A stretch of 64,000 bases of DNA from Gallalistipes aquisgranensis (GTDB taxonomy: Bacteria > Bacteroidota > Bacteroidia > Bacteroidales > Rikenellaceae). Positions 41,577 through 50,554 of this stretch are shown one piece after another (positions within the stretch are counted from its first letter, which is position 1; each line of letters begins with the position of its first letter). The stretch covers positions 558,001-622,000 of the forward strand of contig NZ_JADCJY010000002.1 in NCBI RefSeq assembly GCF_014982715.1, written 5' to 3'. Below the pieces are notes generated by a model. The model did not search any database, was not told the origin of the DNA, and saw nothing but the letters and a program-made list of their open reading frames with translations. A program made the translations under genes and the position numbers.

Positions 41577-44387
41577 TTATTCCCAGTTAAAAGTATCGAT
41601 AATTACACGTAGTTTCCCTAATACACGTTTAAGGATATTGCGGCGTTCTTTCAGGCCGACTTTCTTCTCCTTAATGGCATTCTGGATGATTTCAGGTTTT
41701 TCGCGTTGCAGGTAATCATATTGTGCAAGGTAATCCCGAAGGGCTTCGCGAGACAATCCTTCGTCTTCGGCAAGCTTGTCGATGGCTTTATTGCGCGCGA
41801 CTGACACATAATTGGTCAGTCGAGTTTCTAAATCAATAGATCCGTCAGCTTTCGCACGAGCGAATCCTGTTTTGTCATTATCGACATTCTGTCGGATAAA
41901 TCCGTCGATCAGCATCGCTTTATTACGCATGGCAGCATCCTTGATCATTGTGTCGATAATGCGTTGACGTTTTTCATGGTAGTCATTGCTTTCAGGATTC
42001 AGGTCTTCGATCAAAGCAAGAATGTAAGCAACATTGATTACATCACTGTGTAATAGTTCCAAACAGAAATCGATATCGTCGATTCCTTCAATTTCGGGCT
42101 GCTCTACATCTTCTTTTGGCAAATGTGCTTTATTTTCACCCGTATGTCCGATAGCAATGTCGAGGTATTTGGAGCGAAAATCCATGTATTCCTGTTCCGA
42201 CATGAGAAAATAGGGGTCATCCTCCTCATATTCTTCGTAAATCTGCACTTCGATCTTACCTCGAATAATCTCGCGAAATGCCAATACGAACTCCCGTTTT
42301 TCAGTTTCGCTTTTCAATGCATCGATACAGGAAATATTCGGGTATTTTTTTAGGAACTCTTCCATTTTTAAGTTCAGTTCCTTACGTACTTTCTCAAACG
42401 GTTCCCGAACGATAAATTCGCTCGGCTCATTATTACTGAATAGTTTGATTGCTGCGTCGACATTCACTTTTAAATCTCTGAAACAAACGATTTTCCCGAA
42501 TCGTTTTTTCTCATTCAGAATTCGATTCGTGCGACTGAATGCTTGCAACAGACCGTGATACTCCAGATTTTTATCGACATATAGCGTATTAAGGCGTTTG
42601 GCATCGAAGCCCGTAAGGAACATCCCGACAACAAGCAGTAGGTCGAGCGGTTTCATCTCTTTCTTCCGCTTTTTCATACGCTCATTGACATCGTCGTAAT
42701 AAGCACTAAAGTTGTCCGTCGAGAAGCCGGTGCCGAACATTCGGTTGTAGTCGTTCATAATTTCCTGCAATTTGTCTGCGTCGACTTTCTTGCTGACAAA
42801 ACCTTGATTCATGCCGGTCTGCTCGTCATCTTGATCCGCATTGGCTGCATAAGTGAAGATGGCTCCGATCCGGATTTTGGGATTTAGCTCTTTGAAAATT
42901 TGATAATACCGCAACAACATGGGTACGGACTGAATGGCGAACAATGCATTGTACTCGCCGTCAAAAGTCGATTTATCATAATTATTGAGGATGAATTGCG
43001 CAATTTCACGCATCCTTGCTTCATTCTCGTAGTCGGTGGTTGTGTTCCCTGTGTAATATTCAACCAAGAAGCCTAATACATTTTCGTCGGCGATAGCGTC
43101 CTTAATCAGATATTTATGCAAACATTCTCCGAATACTTCAGCCGTTGTATGTTCCTGTTTGGCATTTTCGACGAAAATGGGCGTACCGGTAAATCCGAAG
43201 ATTTGCAGGTTTGAGAAAAAATGGACGATATTCTTATGACAGTCGCCGAAATGGCTGCGGTGGCATTCATCGAAGATCATTACTACCTTTTTATCGCGAA
43301 TCTCTTGCAGATGTTTGTTGTAGTAATCTCGCGTAACAGCGCAGTTCAACTTCTGGATCGTTGTGATGATGATTTTGGAATCCCCGCTTAACCGCTTAAT
43401 CAGTTCGTATGTATTATCCGTACCATCGACCGCACCTGGCTCGAATGCCTCGTATTCGCTCTGAGTCTGGGTGTCTAGATCGTGCCTGTCGACTACGAAC
43501 AGAACCTTATCTACACCATCTATTTCCGAAACGAGTTGTGCTGCTTTAAACGATGTAAGCGTTTTCCCCGCTCCTGTTGTATGCCAAATATATCCGTTTT
43601 TATTGGTATTCTCCACTCGATTGATGATCTCTTCTACGGCATAGTATTGATAAGGCCGCAATACCATCAAACACTTTTCGCCTTCATGCAATACGATGTA
43701 TTTGCTGATGATCTTTCCTAGCGTACATTTATCCAGAAAGAAATTGGCAAACATATTTAGATCGTTGAACGAGCGATTGTTCTTGTCCGTCCAATTGAAT
43801 GTGAATTTGTAGCCGCCGTTCGGGTTATTGGCGAAATAACGGGTATTCACCCCGTTGGATATTACGAAGAGCTGGATATAATCGAACAGTCCGTGAAAGG
43901 ATGTTTTATGATAGCGTTGCACTTGGTTGTAGGCCTGCTTCAATTCGACACCGCGTTTTTTTAGCTCTATCTGTACCAATGGCAATCCGTTCACAAGAAT
44001 CGTTACGTCGTAACGACATTTCTTACGGCCCTCGACTGTTATTTGATTGGCGACTTGAAATTCATTTTGACACCATTTGCGTTGATTGAGAAATGAGATC
44101 CAGATACGCTGTCCATCTTCGGTTTCCAGTGGATAGAGGTCGCGTAATTTTTTCGCTTTCTCGAACCGTGTTCCACCTTCGAGGTAAATCAATATTTTAT
44201 CGAATTCTGAATTTGTCAGATGTGATCGTCCATGAAGCGCGAGTTCTTTTTGATTGTGCTTTTCCAGCTGACTTTTGAAGTTCGCTTTTAGGTTCTCTTC
44301 TTCTCTGATAATAACGCGCTCATAGCTATTATCTATAAGGGTCTTTATCAATCCGTTCTCTAATGCCGCTTCGCTTTGGGTAGTCAT
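41577..44387 (-). CDS. hsdR: Type I restriction endonuclease subunit
   Basis: The ATG at 44387 (MTTQSEAALENGL) is chosen because the longer form starts with TTG. The 936-residue protein has an N-terminal nuclease domain with Asp127 and the ELK of VQIELKK (141-143), then an SF2 translocase with Walker A TTGAGKT (270-276), DECH (373-376) and FTGTPIF. A C-terminal helical region contacts HsdM. It cleaves DNA lacking the HsdS-specified methylation after ATP-driven translocation. It is first in the operon, with TATATTTG on its strand (44414-44421) as a likely promoter. Confidence 0.94.
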   Translation of the reverse strand: MTTQSEAALENGLIKTLIDNSYERVIIREEENLKANFKSQLEKHNQKELALHGRSHLTNSEFDKILIYLEGGTRFEKAKKLRDLYPLETEDGQRIWISFLNQRKWCQNEFQVANQITVEGRKKCRYDVTILVNGLPLVQIELKKRGVELKQAYNQVQRYHKTSFHGLFDYIQLFVISNGVNTRYFANNPNGGYKFTFNWTDKNNRSFNDLNMFANFFLDKCTLGKIISKYIVLHEGEKCLMVLRPYQYYAVEEIINRVENTNKNGYIWHTTGAGKTLTSFKAAQLVSEIDGVDKVLFVVDRHDLDTQTQSEYEAFEPGAVDGTDNTYELIKRLSGDSKIIITTIQKLNCAVTRDYYNKHLQEIRDKKVVMIFDECHRSHFGDCHKNIVHFFSNLQIFGFTGTPIFVENAKQEHTTAEVFGECLHKYLIKDAIADENVLGFLVEYYTGNTTTDYENEARMREIAQFILNNYDKSTFDGEYNALFAIQSVPMLLRYYQIFKELNPKIRIGAIFTYAANADQDDEQTGMNQGFVSKKVDADKLQEIMNDYNRMFGTGFSTDNFSAYYDDVNERMKKRKKEMKPLDLLLVVGMFLTGFDAKRLNTLYVDKNLEYHGLLQAFSRTNRILNEKKRFGKIVCFRDLKVNVDAAIKLFSNNEPSEFIVREPFEKVRKELNLKMEEFLKKYPNISCIDALKSETEKREFVLAFREIIRGKIEVQIYEEYEEDDPYFLMSEQEYMDFRSKYLDIAIGHTGENKAHLPKEDVEQPEIEGIDDIDFCLELLHSDVINVAYILALIEDLNPESNDYHEKRQRIIDTMIKDAAMRNKAMLIDGFIRQNVDNDKTGFARAKADGSIDLETRLTNYVSVARNKAIDKLAEDEGLSREALRDYLAQYDYLQREKPEIIQNAIKEKKVGLKERRNILKRVLGKLRVIIDTFNWE

Positions 44388-44413
44388 TACAATATAAATT
44401 TTCAATAATTATA

Positions 44414-44421
44414 CAAATATA
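44414..44421 (-). promoter_or_regulatory. -7 element for the hsdR operon
   Basis: On the minus strand this reads TATATTTG (TAnnTTTG), 26 bases before the hsdR ATG. No good -33 TTTG was found. Confidence 0.45.
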
Positions 44422-44483
44422 GAATTTAATCCTTAATGCAATTAATTAGGGAGTCCAATTATTTTTACAAGTGATTATTGTTG

Positions 44484-45935
44484 TTAATGTATGAGTTGTG
44501 GCCCTTGTTTCCGGTTTTTTATCTTGATTCCGATATGCTCTAGAAATTCCTTTGCCTTTTGTCGGAACCATTTTAGGATCGGTATTTGGTCGATGAACAG
44601 TTGGAACCCTCCGGGGCCTTTTTCATCCCGTAAAAGCCTGGCTTCCGAGTTCTGGGTTTCAAAATGCTGGGAATGTTCCCTCGAATATAGTTCGCCGGAA
44701 AAACGTATGGGGCGCATGTTCACAAGATCGCGTACCTGGGCATCGGAGAATCCGAGCAAACGACAATACTCTCCCCACTTGATAAGCTGGGGTGTGTCGG
44801 GCAACCAACCGTAAATGCGATCTATTTCGTTTTGCAGCCTCCCAACAATTTGTTGTGATTGTTGCTGCACTTGCAATAATTGACGGCTGTGGTCGGACTG
44901 TATGGTCTGTATCTGGGTTTGCAGGATCTCGATGGTTTCCTCGTGGGCGGCTACCTCTTGCCGCAATGTCGCGATCTGCTGTTCCTGCTTTTTGACTCTC
45001 GACGTTCCTACCAGCGAACCGATACCCTCCACGATGTTGGAGCCCACCTCTGCCACCACACTTTTCAATCTTTCTGTTTTCAGTTCACCTTTCACTGCCT
45101 TCAACTCATGCGCGGTTGCTTCCAACTCGGCGTTTTTGCGTTCACGCATGGCCTCCGCCTGCTCGTAACCTGCCCGAGCCTCTTGCTCCCATTGCTTTAG
45201 TCGTTCTACGTCCTGCCGTTTCTGTTCTTCGATACGAAGCAGTTCGTCGATGTTATCCTGCAAATTCTTCTGCCCGGCTATGGCATTGCGGTAAAACTCT
45301 TGCGTAGAGATATGACGGGCGACCGATCCGTCAATTCCACGTTCCAGCCCATAATCTGCCATCGCTTCGGCATAGGTGTCCTGATAGGATTTCAGTTTCA
45401 TCCGTGTCATCACGTCATCAGCGCAGAGCCGTGCGGCATTCGGATTTTTCTTTCTGTATTTCTTTTTGCCGGGTTTATCGGAGATTCTTTGCTCTTTGAC
45501 TTTGCGACGTTCGCCCGTTACGATAGGTACGACTGCCGCATGGATATGTGGCGTTGATTCATCCAAATGAAGAACAGCAGATACGACGTTATCCGCTCCG
45601 AAAGTTTTGTTTAGCCAGGCAAGGTTATCGGCGCACCATGCATCGAGTCTCCCTTCGGCCTCGATACGTTTCATGTTATCGTGTGACCCGGTGAGCATAA
45701 CGCGAATTACCTGGACTTGGTTTGTTCCGATCTTGCGTGTCAGGCCGGCATGTGCCAGCCGGAAATTGATCGCTTGCGTTCGATTGGTTACCCCATTCGG
45801 AAACTGAACCAGTTCGCGGTTTAGATGCGTGCGTGACGGATCGGCATTCGGGGGTATTTGAGTCCGTTCGATGTGAGCTGTCATCCGCACTTCGTTTCCA
45901 GGTGCTTTATCTAAATGCAATACTACATATCCCAT
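44484..45935 (-). CDS. MobV-family relaxase
   Basis: The 483-residue mobilization protein has the MobV/Pre signature. The N-terminal HIERTQIPPNADPSRTHLN segment (21-39) and the metal-binding triple-His motif HLDESTPHIH (123-132) lie in a relaxase domain up to about residue 210. A long coiled-coil region (about 215-390) and a C-terminal tail follow. It should nick oriT and lead the transferred strand of the element. It is immediately downstream of a hairpin cluster (45981-46108) that is a good oriT candidate. Confidence 0.9.
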   Translation of the reverse strand: MGYVVLHLDKAPGNEVRMTAHIERTQIPPNADPSRTHLNRELVQFPNGVTNRTQAINFRLAHAGLTRKIGTNQVQVIRVMLTGSHDNMKRIEAEGRLDAWCADNLAWLNKTFGADNVVSAVLHLDESTPHIHAAVVPIVTGERRKVKEQRISDKPGKKKYRKKNPNAARLCADDVMTRMKLKSYQDTYAEAMADYGLERGIDGSVARHISTQEFYRNAIAGQKNLQDNIDELLRIEEQKRQDVERLKQWEQEARAGYEQAEAMRERKNAELEATAHELKAVKGELKTERLKSVVAEVGSNIVEGIGSLVGTSRVKKQEQQIATLRQEVAAHEETIEILQTQIQTIQSDHSRQLLQVQQQSQQIVGRLQNEIDRIYGWLPDTPQLIKWGEYCRLLGFSDAQVRDLVNMRPIRFSGELYSREHSQHFETQNSEARLLRDEKGPGGFQLFIDQIPILKWFRQKAKEFLEHIGIKIKNRKQGPQLIH

Positions 45936-45980
45936 AAGTATATTTTTGTTTGTGTGCTGGATGATTGGATGGGTTGGTTT

Positions 45981-46108
45981 CGGACGCTTTCCGCGTCCGG
46001 CGGTCGTTTCGACCGCAGAATGGGGTGTCCAGCGGGGTTTTCCCTGCTGGCCTATTGGGGCTTTTCCCGCGTCGTTGGCGATGCGAAATGGAAAAGCCCT
46101 AATAGGCT
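45981..46108. other. Cluster of four hairpins, candidate oriT
   Basis: Four inverted repeats lie in tandem: CGGACGC/GCGTCCG (45981-45999), GCGGTCG/CGACCGC (46000-46016), CAGCGGGG/CCCTGCTG with a TTTT loop (46030-46049), and a 19-base pair of arms (46049-46067 and 46090-46108) with two mismatches. They fill the 216-base gap directly upstream of the MobV relaxase gene, where MobV-type oriT sites are usually found. The nick site is not identified. The last stem could also help terminate the primase transcript. Confidence 0.6.
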
Positions 46109-46151
46109 ATGGCTTTTCCGGGAGCGTAAATGCCTGGGGCGTGAAACGGGA

Positions 46152-47153
46152 TTAAAACTTGTGGACGGGGCGTTTCTTCTTTACTGAGGGCTGGACACAT
46201 TGCCGGGCTTCCGGAGCAGAAATATCCGCTCGTTTCGTTTTCTCCCATTGCTTTTCGTGCGCTGGAGCTGGAGAGTCGTCGATCACTTTGCAGATCGTCT
46301 TGCGTTTCTCCTGCCAGTAGTCATTCAGATCTTTGTAGTCGCGGTAGAAAACGGATTGGTCGATCACTTCGGAGGAGGGTAAGTTTTCCCCCAATCGGTC
46401 CACTGCTTTTTGTCCCGCCTCGTCGTTGTCGAGGAAGGCATGGACGACCCTGTGGCGCACAAGAAATGGAACGGCTTTTTGCAAGTTCGTCACGGAATTG
46501 AATACAACAGTGTCGATGGAGGGTGTAGGGTTGGCTTTCATCGATAGATAAGAAAGAAAGTCGATAAATCCTTCAAACACCATTGCCGTATTGCTGCCGT
46601 TATCGAGGGTGGTGATATTTTTTGGCGTGCTACTCCCTTTGAACCGGGGATTACGTAATTCCCAGCCTCCGGCGTCGTTGCGGAATCCGATAGCAAAATA
46701 CTTCTTGCCGCTGATTGTGTAGTGTACCTCGCGGCAATAAGTCCGGGCGATGGCTGGGTCTATGCCCCGGCCAGTCAGGTAGCCGAGCAATGCCGGGTGG
46801 GTCAGCTCACGGTCGGAGAGAACGACTAAACGGGATAGTGTCGGTTCTTTCAATCTTGGAAGTTCGACAAAAACAGGTGCGAGTGTGCCGATATTCCTTT
46901 CGTTCAGCCTCCGTGCGGCCTCGATATCGGAACAGTTCTCCATACGGGCTACAAGGTCTATGATACTGCCGCCTTCGCCCGTTCCGAAGTCGTGCCAGAG
47001 GTTCTTATCGTAACTGACGCTGAAGCTGGCGGTGCGTTCCTTGCGCAGCGGCGAGAGGTACATGCCCCGGTTGTCGCGTTCCCACTGAGGAAAGATGCCC
47101 CGTGTCGCAAGGTAAGTACGAATACTATGACGTTTTATTTCTTCGTAATTCAT
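46152..47153 (-). CDS. Element-encoded toprim DNA primase
   Basis: The start MNYEEIKRHSIRTYL is preferred over an ATG 36 bases upstream. The 333-residue protein has an N-terminal CHC2-like fold (YLSPLRKERTASFSV and HDFGTGEGGSIIDLV) that lacks the usual zinc-binding cysteines. A toprim domain follows with MVFEGFIDFLSYLSM and HAFLDNDEAG. Such primases support replication of the mobilised strand of Bacteroidales elements. It follows the helicase-like gene on the same strand. Confidence 0.82.
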   Translation of the reverse strand: MNYEEIKRHSIRTYLATRGIFPQWERDNRGMYLSPLRKERTASFSVSYDKNLWHDFGTGEGGSIIDLVARMENCSDIEAARRLNERNIGTLAPVFVELPRLKEPTLSRLVVLSDRELTHPALLGYLTGRGIDPAIARTYCREVHYTISGKKYFAIGFRNDAGGWELRNPRFKGSSTPKNITTLDNGSNTAMVFEGFIDFLSYLSMKANPTPSIDTVVFNSVTNLQKAVPFLVRHRVVHAFLDNDEAGQKAVDRLGENLPSSEVIDQSVFYRDYKDLNDYWQEKRKTICKVIDDSPAPAHEKQWEKTKRADISAPEARQCVQPSVKKKRPVHKF

Positions 47154-47356
47154 AATGGTGGATTTTTTGTGGTTTGGTTGTGAAACCATGTATTGATGCT
47201 GTAAAACAGAAAGTTATATAGACAACAATTCTCCAACAGCACCCTAAGCTGTTACTTTCAACGATTTTTATTTTGTTGTGGATTTGTTGTTGGATGTTAT
47301 GGGAGTGTTGATATTGATTATCAGATACTTATTTTAATAATTCGCTAAAAACAACA

Positions 47357-48541
47357 CTACAACAGTAGTTTTTCGACCAAAGAGCGGGAAATCTCAAAAT
47401 ACCGTCCTTTTCGTTTGGCAGGGAATATCTCTCCTTCAGTTCCGATATGATAAAAAGTATAGTCGCCGTTCTTTTCCGATCGTAGTTTCCAGCTATCTTT
47501 GAATATATTGCGGATTTGTACCAGGTCGGCTTTCAGGCCCGTTTCCCTTATGATGTCGAGCATATCTTTGGGACAACAGAGCAGAGTATCTTTTTCGAGC
47601 CTGTCCATGACCTCGATACAATAAGTGGCGATTTCTGTTTCAACCTTATTTGTGTTGTATTTTTTAATTTTTATCAGGGCTGGCGTTTCGAGCAGGGCAG
47701 GAGCGAACCACATACGAGATTGTTGGGAGGTCGATAATTTGCGATGAAGTAAAAAATGAAGAAAGGCGGGTATCTCCGCACGCATTTTATCTTTGAGATA
47801 AATGTCATCATGGGTGATGGTGTTTATTTTTAACACCCAGAAACGGATCTCTTCTTGAGGGATGATAATGGGGTTCTTTTCGTTATTGGAGCATAAAACG
47901 AATTTTGCGAAGAATTCGATTTCCCGTCTATCCTTGCCTTTGGCTTCGACTTTATAGTCCCCGGCGGTGGATAGGTTTTTAATCTTTTCTGTATCTTCGA
48001 TTTTGTTCAGTAGGAGTTCGTCGACCATGACCAACAGCTTATTGGCCCAATCTAGATTGAACTGGCTACGAAAATCCTCGTTGGTGTTGAAAGTTGCGTT
48101 CTTGCCGAAGATCATTTTAAGTAGACGCAAGAAAGTGGTTTTGCCGGTATTTCTTTCACCGGATACGAGTAATAGAATCGGAAGCATCTGTGTGGGACGC
48201 ATCAAAAGCAGTTGCAGATAGTCGTATCCCAGCTCGATCTGTGAACCGAAGATGTGGGTTAGAAATATCCGGATATGGGAAAATTCACCCGGCTCCGGAC
48301 GATAAGGTATCGGTTCGTAGAGGTTTAGGTATGTGCCATGTATCCGTTGGTAATTCACGTGGTCGGGGATACTGCAAAAACCGTCGTACTTTTCGATTTC
48401 CGGTAAGTTGTTTTTGCCGTAGTCCTGTCGGAGTGTTTCATAACTCCATTGTACCTTTTCTTCGATAAAATCCCCGCTGATGAGGGGGCGCCGCACGACC
48501 TTGTACAATTGTGTGCCGATGCGGATATATTTCTCTTTCAT
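47357..48541 (-). CDS. D5/DUF5906-like P-loop helicase-type ATPase
   Basis: The 394-residue protein has Walker A GERNTGKT (128-135), a Walker B-like LVMVDELLL, and a sensor-1 segment FVLCSNNEKNPIII of the superfamily 3/phage-type AAA+ helicases, with a winged-helix-like C-terminus. Neighbouring primase, excisionase and relaxase genes point to a replication role for the excised element. It starts two bases after the excisionase-like stop, so the two are co-translated. Confidence 0.8.
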   Translation of the reverse strand: MKEKYIRIGTQLYKVVRRPLISGDFIEEKVQWSYETLRQDYGKNNLPEIEKYDGFCSIPDHVNYQRIHGTYLNLYEPIPYRPEPGEFSHIRIFLTHIFGSQIELGYDYLQLLLMRPTQMLPILLLVSGERNTGKTTFLRLLKMIFGKNATFNTNEDFRSQFNLDWANKLLVMVDELLLNKIEDTEKIKNLSTAGDYKVEAKGKDRREIEFFAKFVLCSNNEKNPIIIPQEEIRFWVLKINTITHDDIYLKDKMRAEIPAFLHFLLHRKLSTSQQSRMWFAPALLETPALIKIKKYNTNKVETEIATYCIEVMDRLEKDTLLCCPKDMLDIIRETGLKADLVQIRNIFKDSWKLRSEKNGDYTFYHIGTEGEIFPAKRKGRYFEISRSLVEKLLL

Positions 48542-48543
48542 CG

Positions 48544-48834
48544 CTATCGGTTTTTAATTGGTACGATCTGGTTTAGGGCAGCTTCGACGTCGCTGTCGCG
48601 AAATAAGACGCGTCCACCTATTTTATGGGCGCATATCTTACCGCGGTTTACCCAGTCGGTAAGTGTTACGAGCGAAATCCGCAGGCGGCGGGCTGTTTCT
48701 TGCCGTGTCAGGTACTTAGTTTCAGATTTCGGACGTGCGGGACGGAACTGTTGAAGTTCATCGCGCAGAGACTCTCGTATCATTTCGGAGAGTTGGTCAG
48801 CCGTTAGGCCGGACAAATAAATTTCCTTTGGCAT
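48544..48834 (-). CDS. Excisionase-like MerR-type helix-turn-helix protein
   Basis: The 96-residue protein (an ATG 12 bases upstream is also possible) has a Glu/Arg-rich N-terminus and a C-terminal DNA-binding domain LTRQETARRLRISLVTLTDW and KIGGRVLFRDSDVEAAL. This is the pattern of HTH_17/Xis proteins in Bacteroidales mobile elements. It likely directs excision with the integrase or controls the replication genes that follow. Confidence 0.83.
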   Translation of the reverse strand: MPKEIYLSGLTADQLSEMIRESLRDELQQFRPARPKSETKYLTRQETARRLRISLVTLTDWVNRGKICAHKIGGRVLFRDSDVEAALNQIVPIKNR

Positions 48835-49091
48835 AATGCAGTTCATTAAGGTTAACGCTACAAAGGAAATTGTTTCTCAAATCTTTGTAAAACAGTAAAT
48901 TGTGCTACTTGGCAAGGACAATTAAGGACAAAAGTTGTCATTTTGGAGACATACTTAGATCAAGGCGAAGACATTAGTCGCCTTTGTCTTGCTTTTGTCG
49001 TCTTTGTCTTGAATGTGTAAAGTGATAAATCAGGAAAATAAAATCGGGAACAGCAAAATGCCATTCCCGCATAGAAGTTGTTATATTTACT
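48835..49091. other. Intergenic region upstream of the excisionase-like gene
   Basis: This AT-rich gap of 257 bases contains a small hairpin (AAGGCGA 48962-48968 with TCGCCTT 48978-48984) and the repeated words GTCTTTGTCTTG/TTGTCTT around 48985-49010. It probably carries the promoter of the excisionase-helicase-primase genes, but no clear -33/-7 pair was identified. Confidence 0.4.
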
Positions 49092-49511
49092 TTATTTGTC
49101 TGCGTTATATGCCTGAAGTGCTGCACGAATCTCCGCCGAAGAGTAATAATGGGTGTTGTCATGGGGACAGGAAAGATTCCTGCATTTTTTCAACCATATG
49201 CTGCCGAGCCATCGATCGAGCGTAGGGCGAGTGATGCCTAACGCCTTGGCCAGTTCTTTTTTATTGAGTAATCGATCTCCTTTTATCGAGGTAAGGAATG
49301 TTTCGTTATGGTGTACCGCTAACCACCGGTCGAGATTATAGAGCGCTTTATCTACATTCTTTAATTCTTGCTCGTAACTTTCATAAGTCCAAACGTGGAT
49401 GCTCTGTGGATCGAAATTAGTAAACTCCTTCCTTGTGCGTAATTCCCCGACTAAAATGTCGAAACATTCCAGTTCGGAGGCTTTGATCTCTATTTTTCGT
49501 CGGCGCGGCAT
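49092..49511 (-). CDS. Helix-turn-helix protein of the element, unknown function
   Basis: The 139-residue protein has a basic start (MPRRRKIEIKASELE), a middle segment with YESYEQELKNVDKALYNL and a C-terminal helix-turn-helix KKELAKALGITRPTLDRWLG (about 84-103). It ends CRNLSCPHDNTHYYSSAEI, where two Cys and two His could bind a metal. It is typical of small regulators next to the integrase in Bacteroidales mobilizable elements. It probably regulates excision or mobilisation. Confidence 0.65.
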   Translation of the reverse strand: MPRRRKIEIKASELECFDILVGELRTRKEFTNFDPQSIHVWTYESYEQELKNVDKALYNLDRWLAVHHNETFLTSIKGDRLLNKKELAKALGITRPTLDRWLGSIWLKKCRNLSCPHDNTHYYSSAEIRAALQAYNADK

Positions 49512-49543
49512 TCTTTATTGGATTTCTTGCAGTAAAAATAAAA

Positions 49544-50518
49544 TCAATTGTTATGGTTGATAAGATTGACAACGACTTTGACCATAATATCTTTCTCTTC
49601 TGTCCGGCTTTCAGCGATCATTAGGGTAAGGGCGACCAGTGCATTGTCGCCGATTCTTTTCGTACCATCGATGTTGTAAAGAATACCGTTCTTTTCCATA
49701 AACCATAGGAACAGGAATGCGGCAATGCGCTTGTTTCCATCGCTGAATGAGTGGTTCTTTGTTACCAGATAGAGCAGCATCGCAGCTTTTTCTTCAACGC
49801 TCGGATAGAGGTCTTTGCCGTTGAAGGTCTGGTATATTGCGCCTATCGAACTTTGGAACGACTGATCTTTTTCGTGTCCGAACAGTGGACTGCCGCCGAA
49901 TTTGTTGCGTAGTTCCTCGATGGCTATTTTCGCATTCTCATAGGTCGCCTCAAATTTAGCTTCCGTAGTCGTATTGTCAATGGTGAGTTGCTGGTAATCA
50001 TATTTGTCAAGCGTGTCGAGGGCATAAGTATAATCGGTGACAACTTTCAGTAATCCGGTCGCTTCAGAATGGGTCAGGCGTTTGTGATCCATTACATTAG
50101 ACAATAGCTTGATAGTCTGTTTCAGTTCTTCGTACTGTTCCAGTTTGATCGTATCTTTAACGGCATAACCTTTTATCAGATATTCTTTCAAAACCTTATT
50201 CGCCCAAATGCGGAATTGAGTGGCATTCTTGGAATTGACACGATAACCGACGGACAAGATGGCATCCAGATTATAAAACAACATAGCGTATTTTTTCCCG
50301 TCGGCGGCAGTATGTTCCAAAATGGAACTAACTGAAGTTTCATCCAGCTCGCCTGATAGGAATATATTTTTTAGATGTTTTGTAATTGCAGGACGCTTGG
50401 TACCAAACAATTCGGCTATTTGCTTTTGGGTAAGCCAGATCGTGTCATGCCCCAATGTGACGTCAATGGCTGTTTCACCGTCTGCTGTTTGGTATAGTAT
50501 TATTTCACCTGTATCCAT
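49544..50518 (-). CDS. RhuM-Fic/Doc fusion protein
   Basis: The 324-residue protein joins an N-terminal RhuM-type domain (about 8-115: TIWLTQKQIAELFGTKRPAI, YNLDAILSVGYRVNS) to a C-terminal Fic/Doc domain (about 195-315) with the active-site motif HSFSDGNKR (256-264). Fic proteins transfer AMP or other nucleotidyl/phosphoryl groups to proteins. This family is frequent in Bacteroidales mobile elements and defence islands. No separate antitoxin gene is adjacent. The HxFxDGNKR variant suggests an active enzyme, but its target is unknown. Confidence 0.85.
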   Translation of the reverse strand: MDTGEIILYQTADGETAIDVTLGHDTIWLTQKQIAELFGTKRPAITKHLKNIFLSGELDETSVSSILEHTAADGKKYAMLFYNLDAILSVGYRVNSKNATQFRIWANKVLKEYLIKGYAVKDTIKLEQYEELKQTIKLLSNVMDHKRLTHSEATGLLKVVTDYTYALDTLDKYDYQQLTIDNTTTEAKFEATYENAKIAIEELRNKFGGSPLFGHEKDQSFQSSIGAIYQTFNGKDLYPSVEEKAAMLLYLVTKNHSFSDGNKRIAAFLFLWFMEKNGILYNIDGTKRIGDNALVALTLMIAESRTEEKDIMVKVVVNLINHNN

Positions 50519-50554
50519 ATGTTTATATTACATTATAGCCAAAGTTAGTATTTA

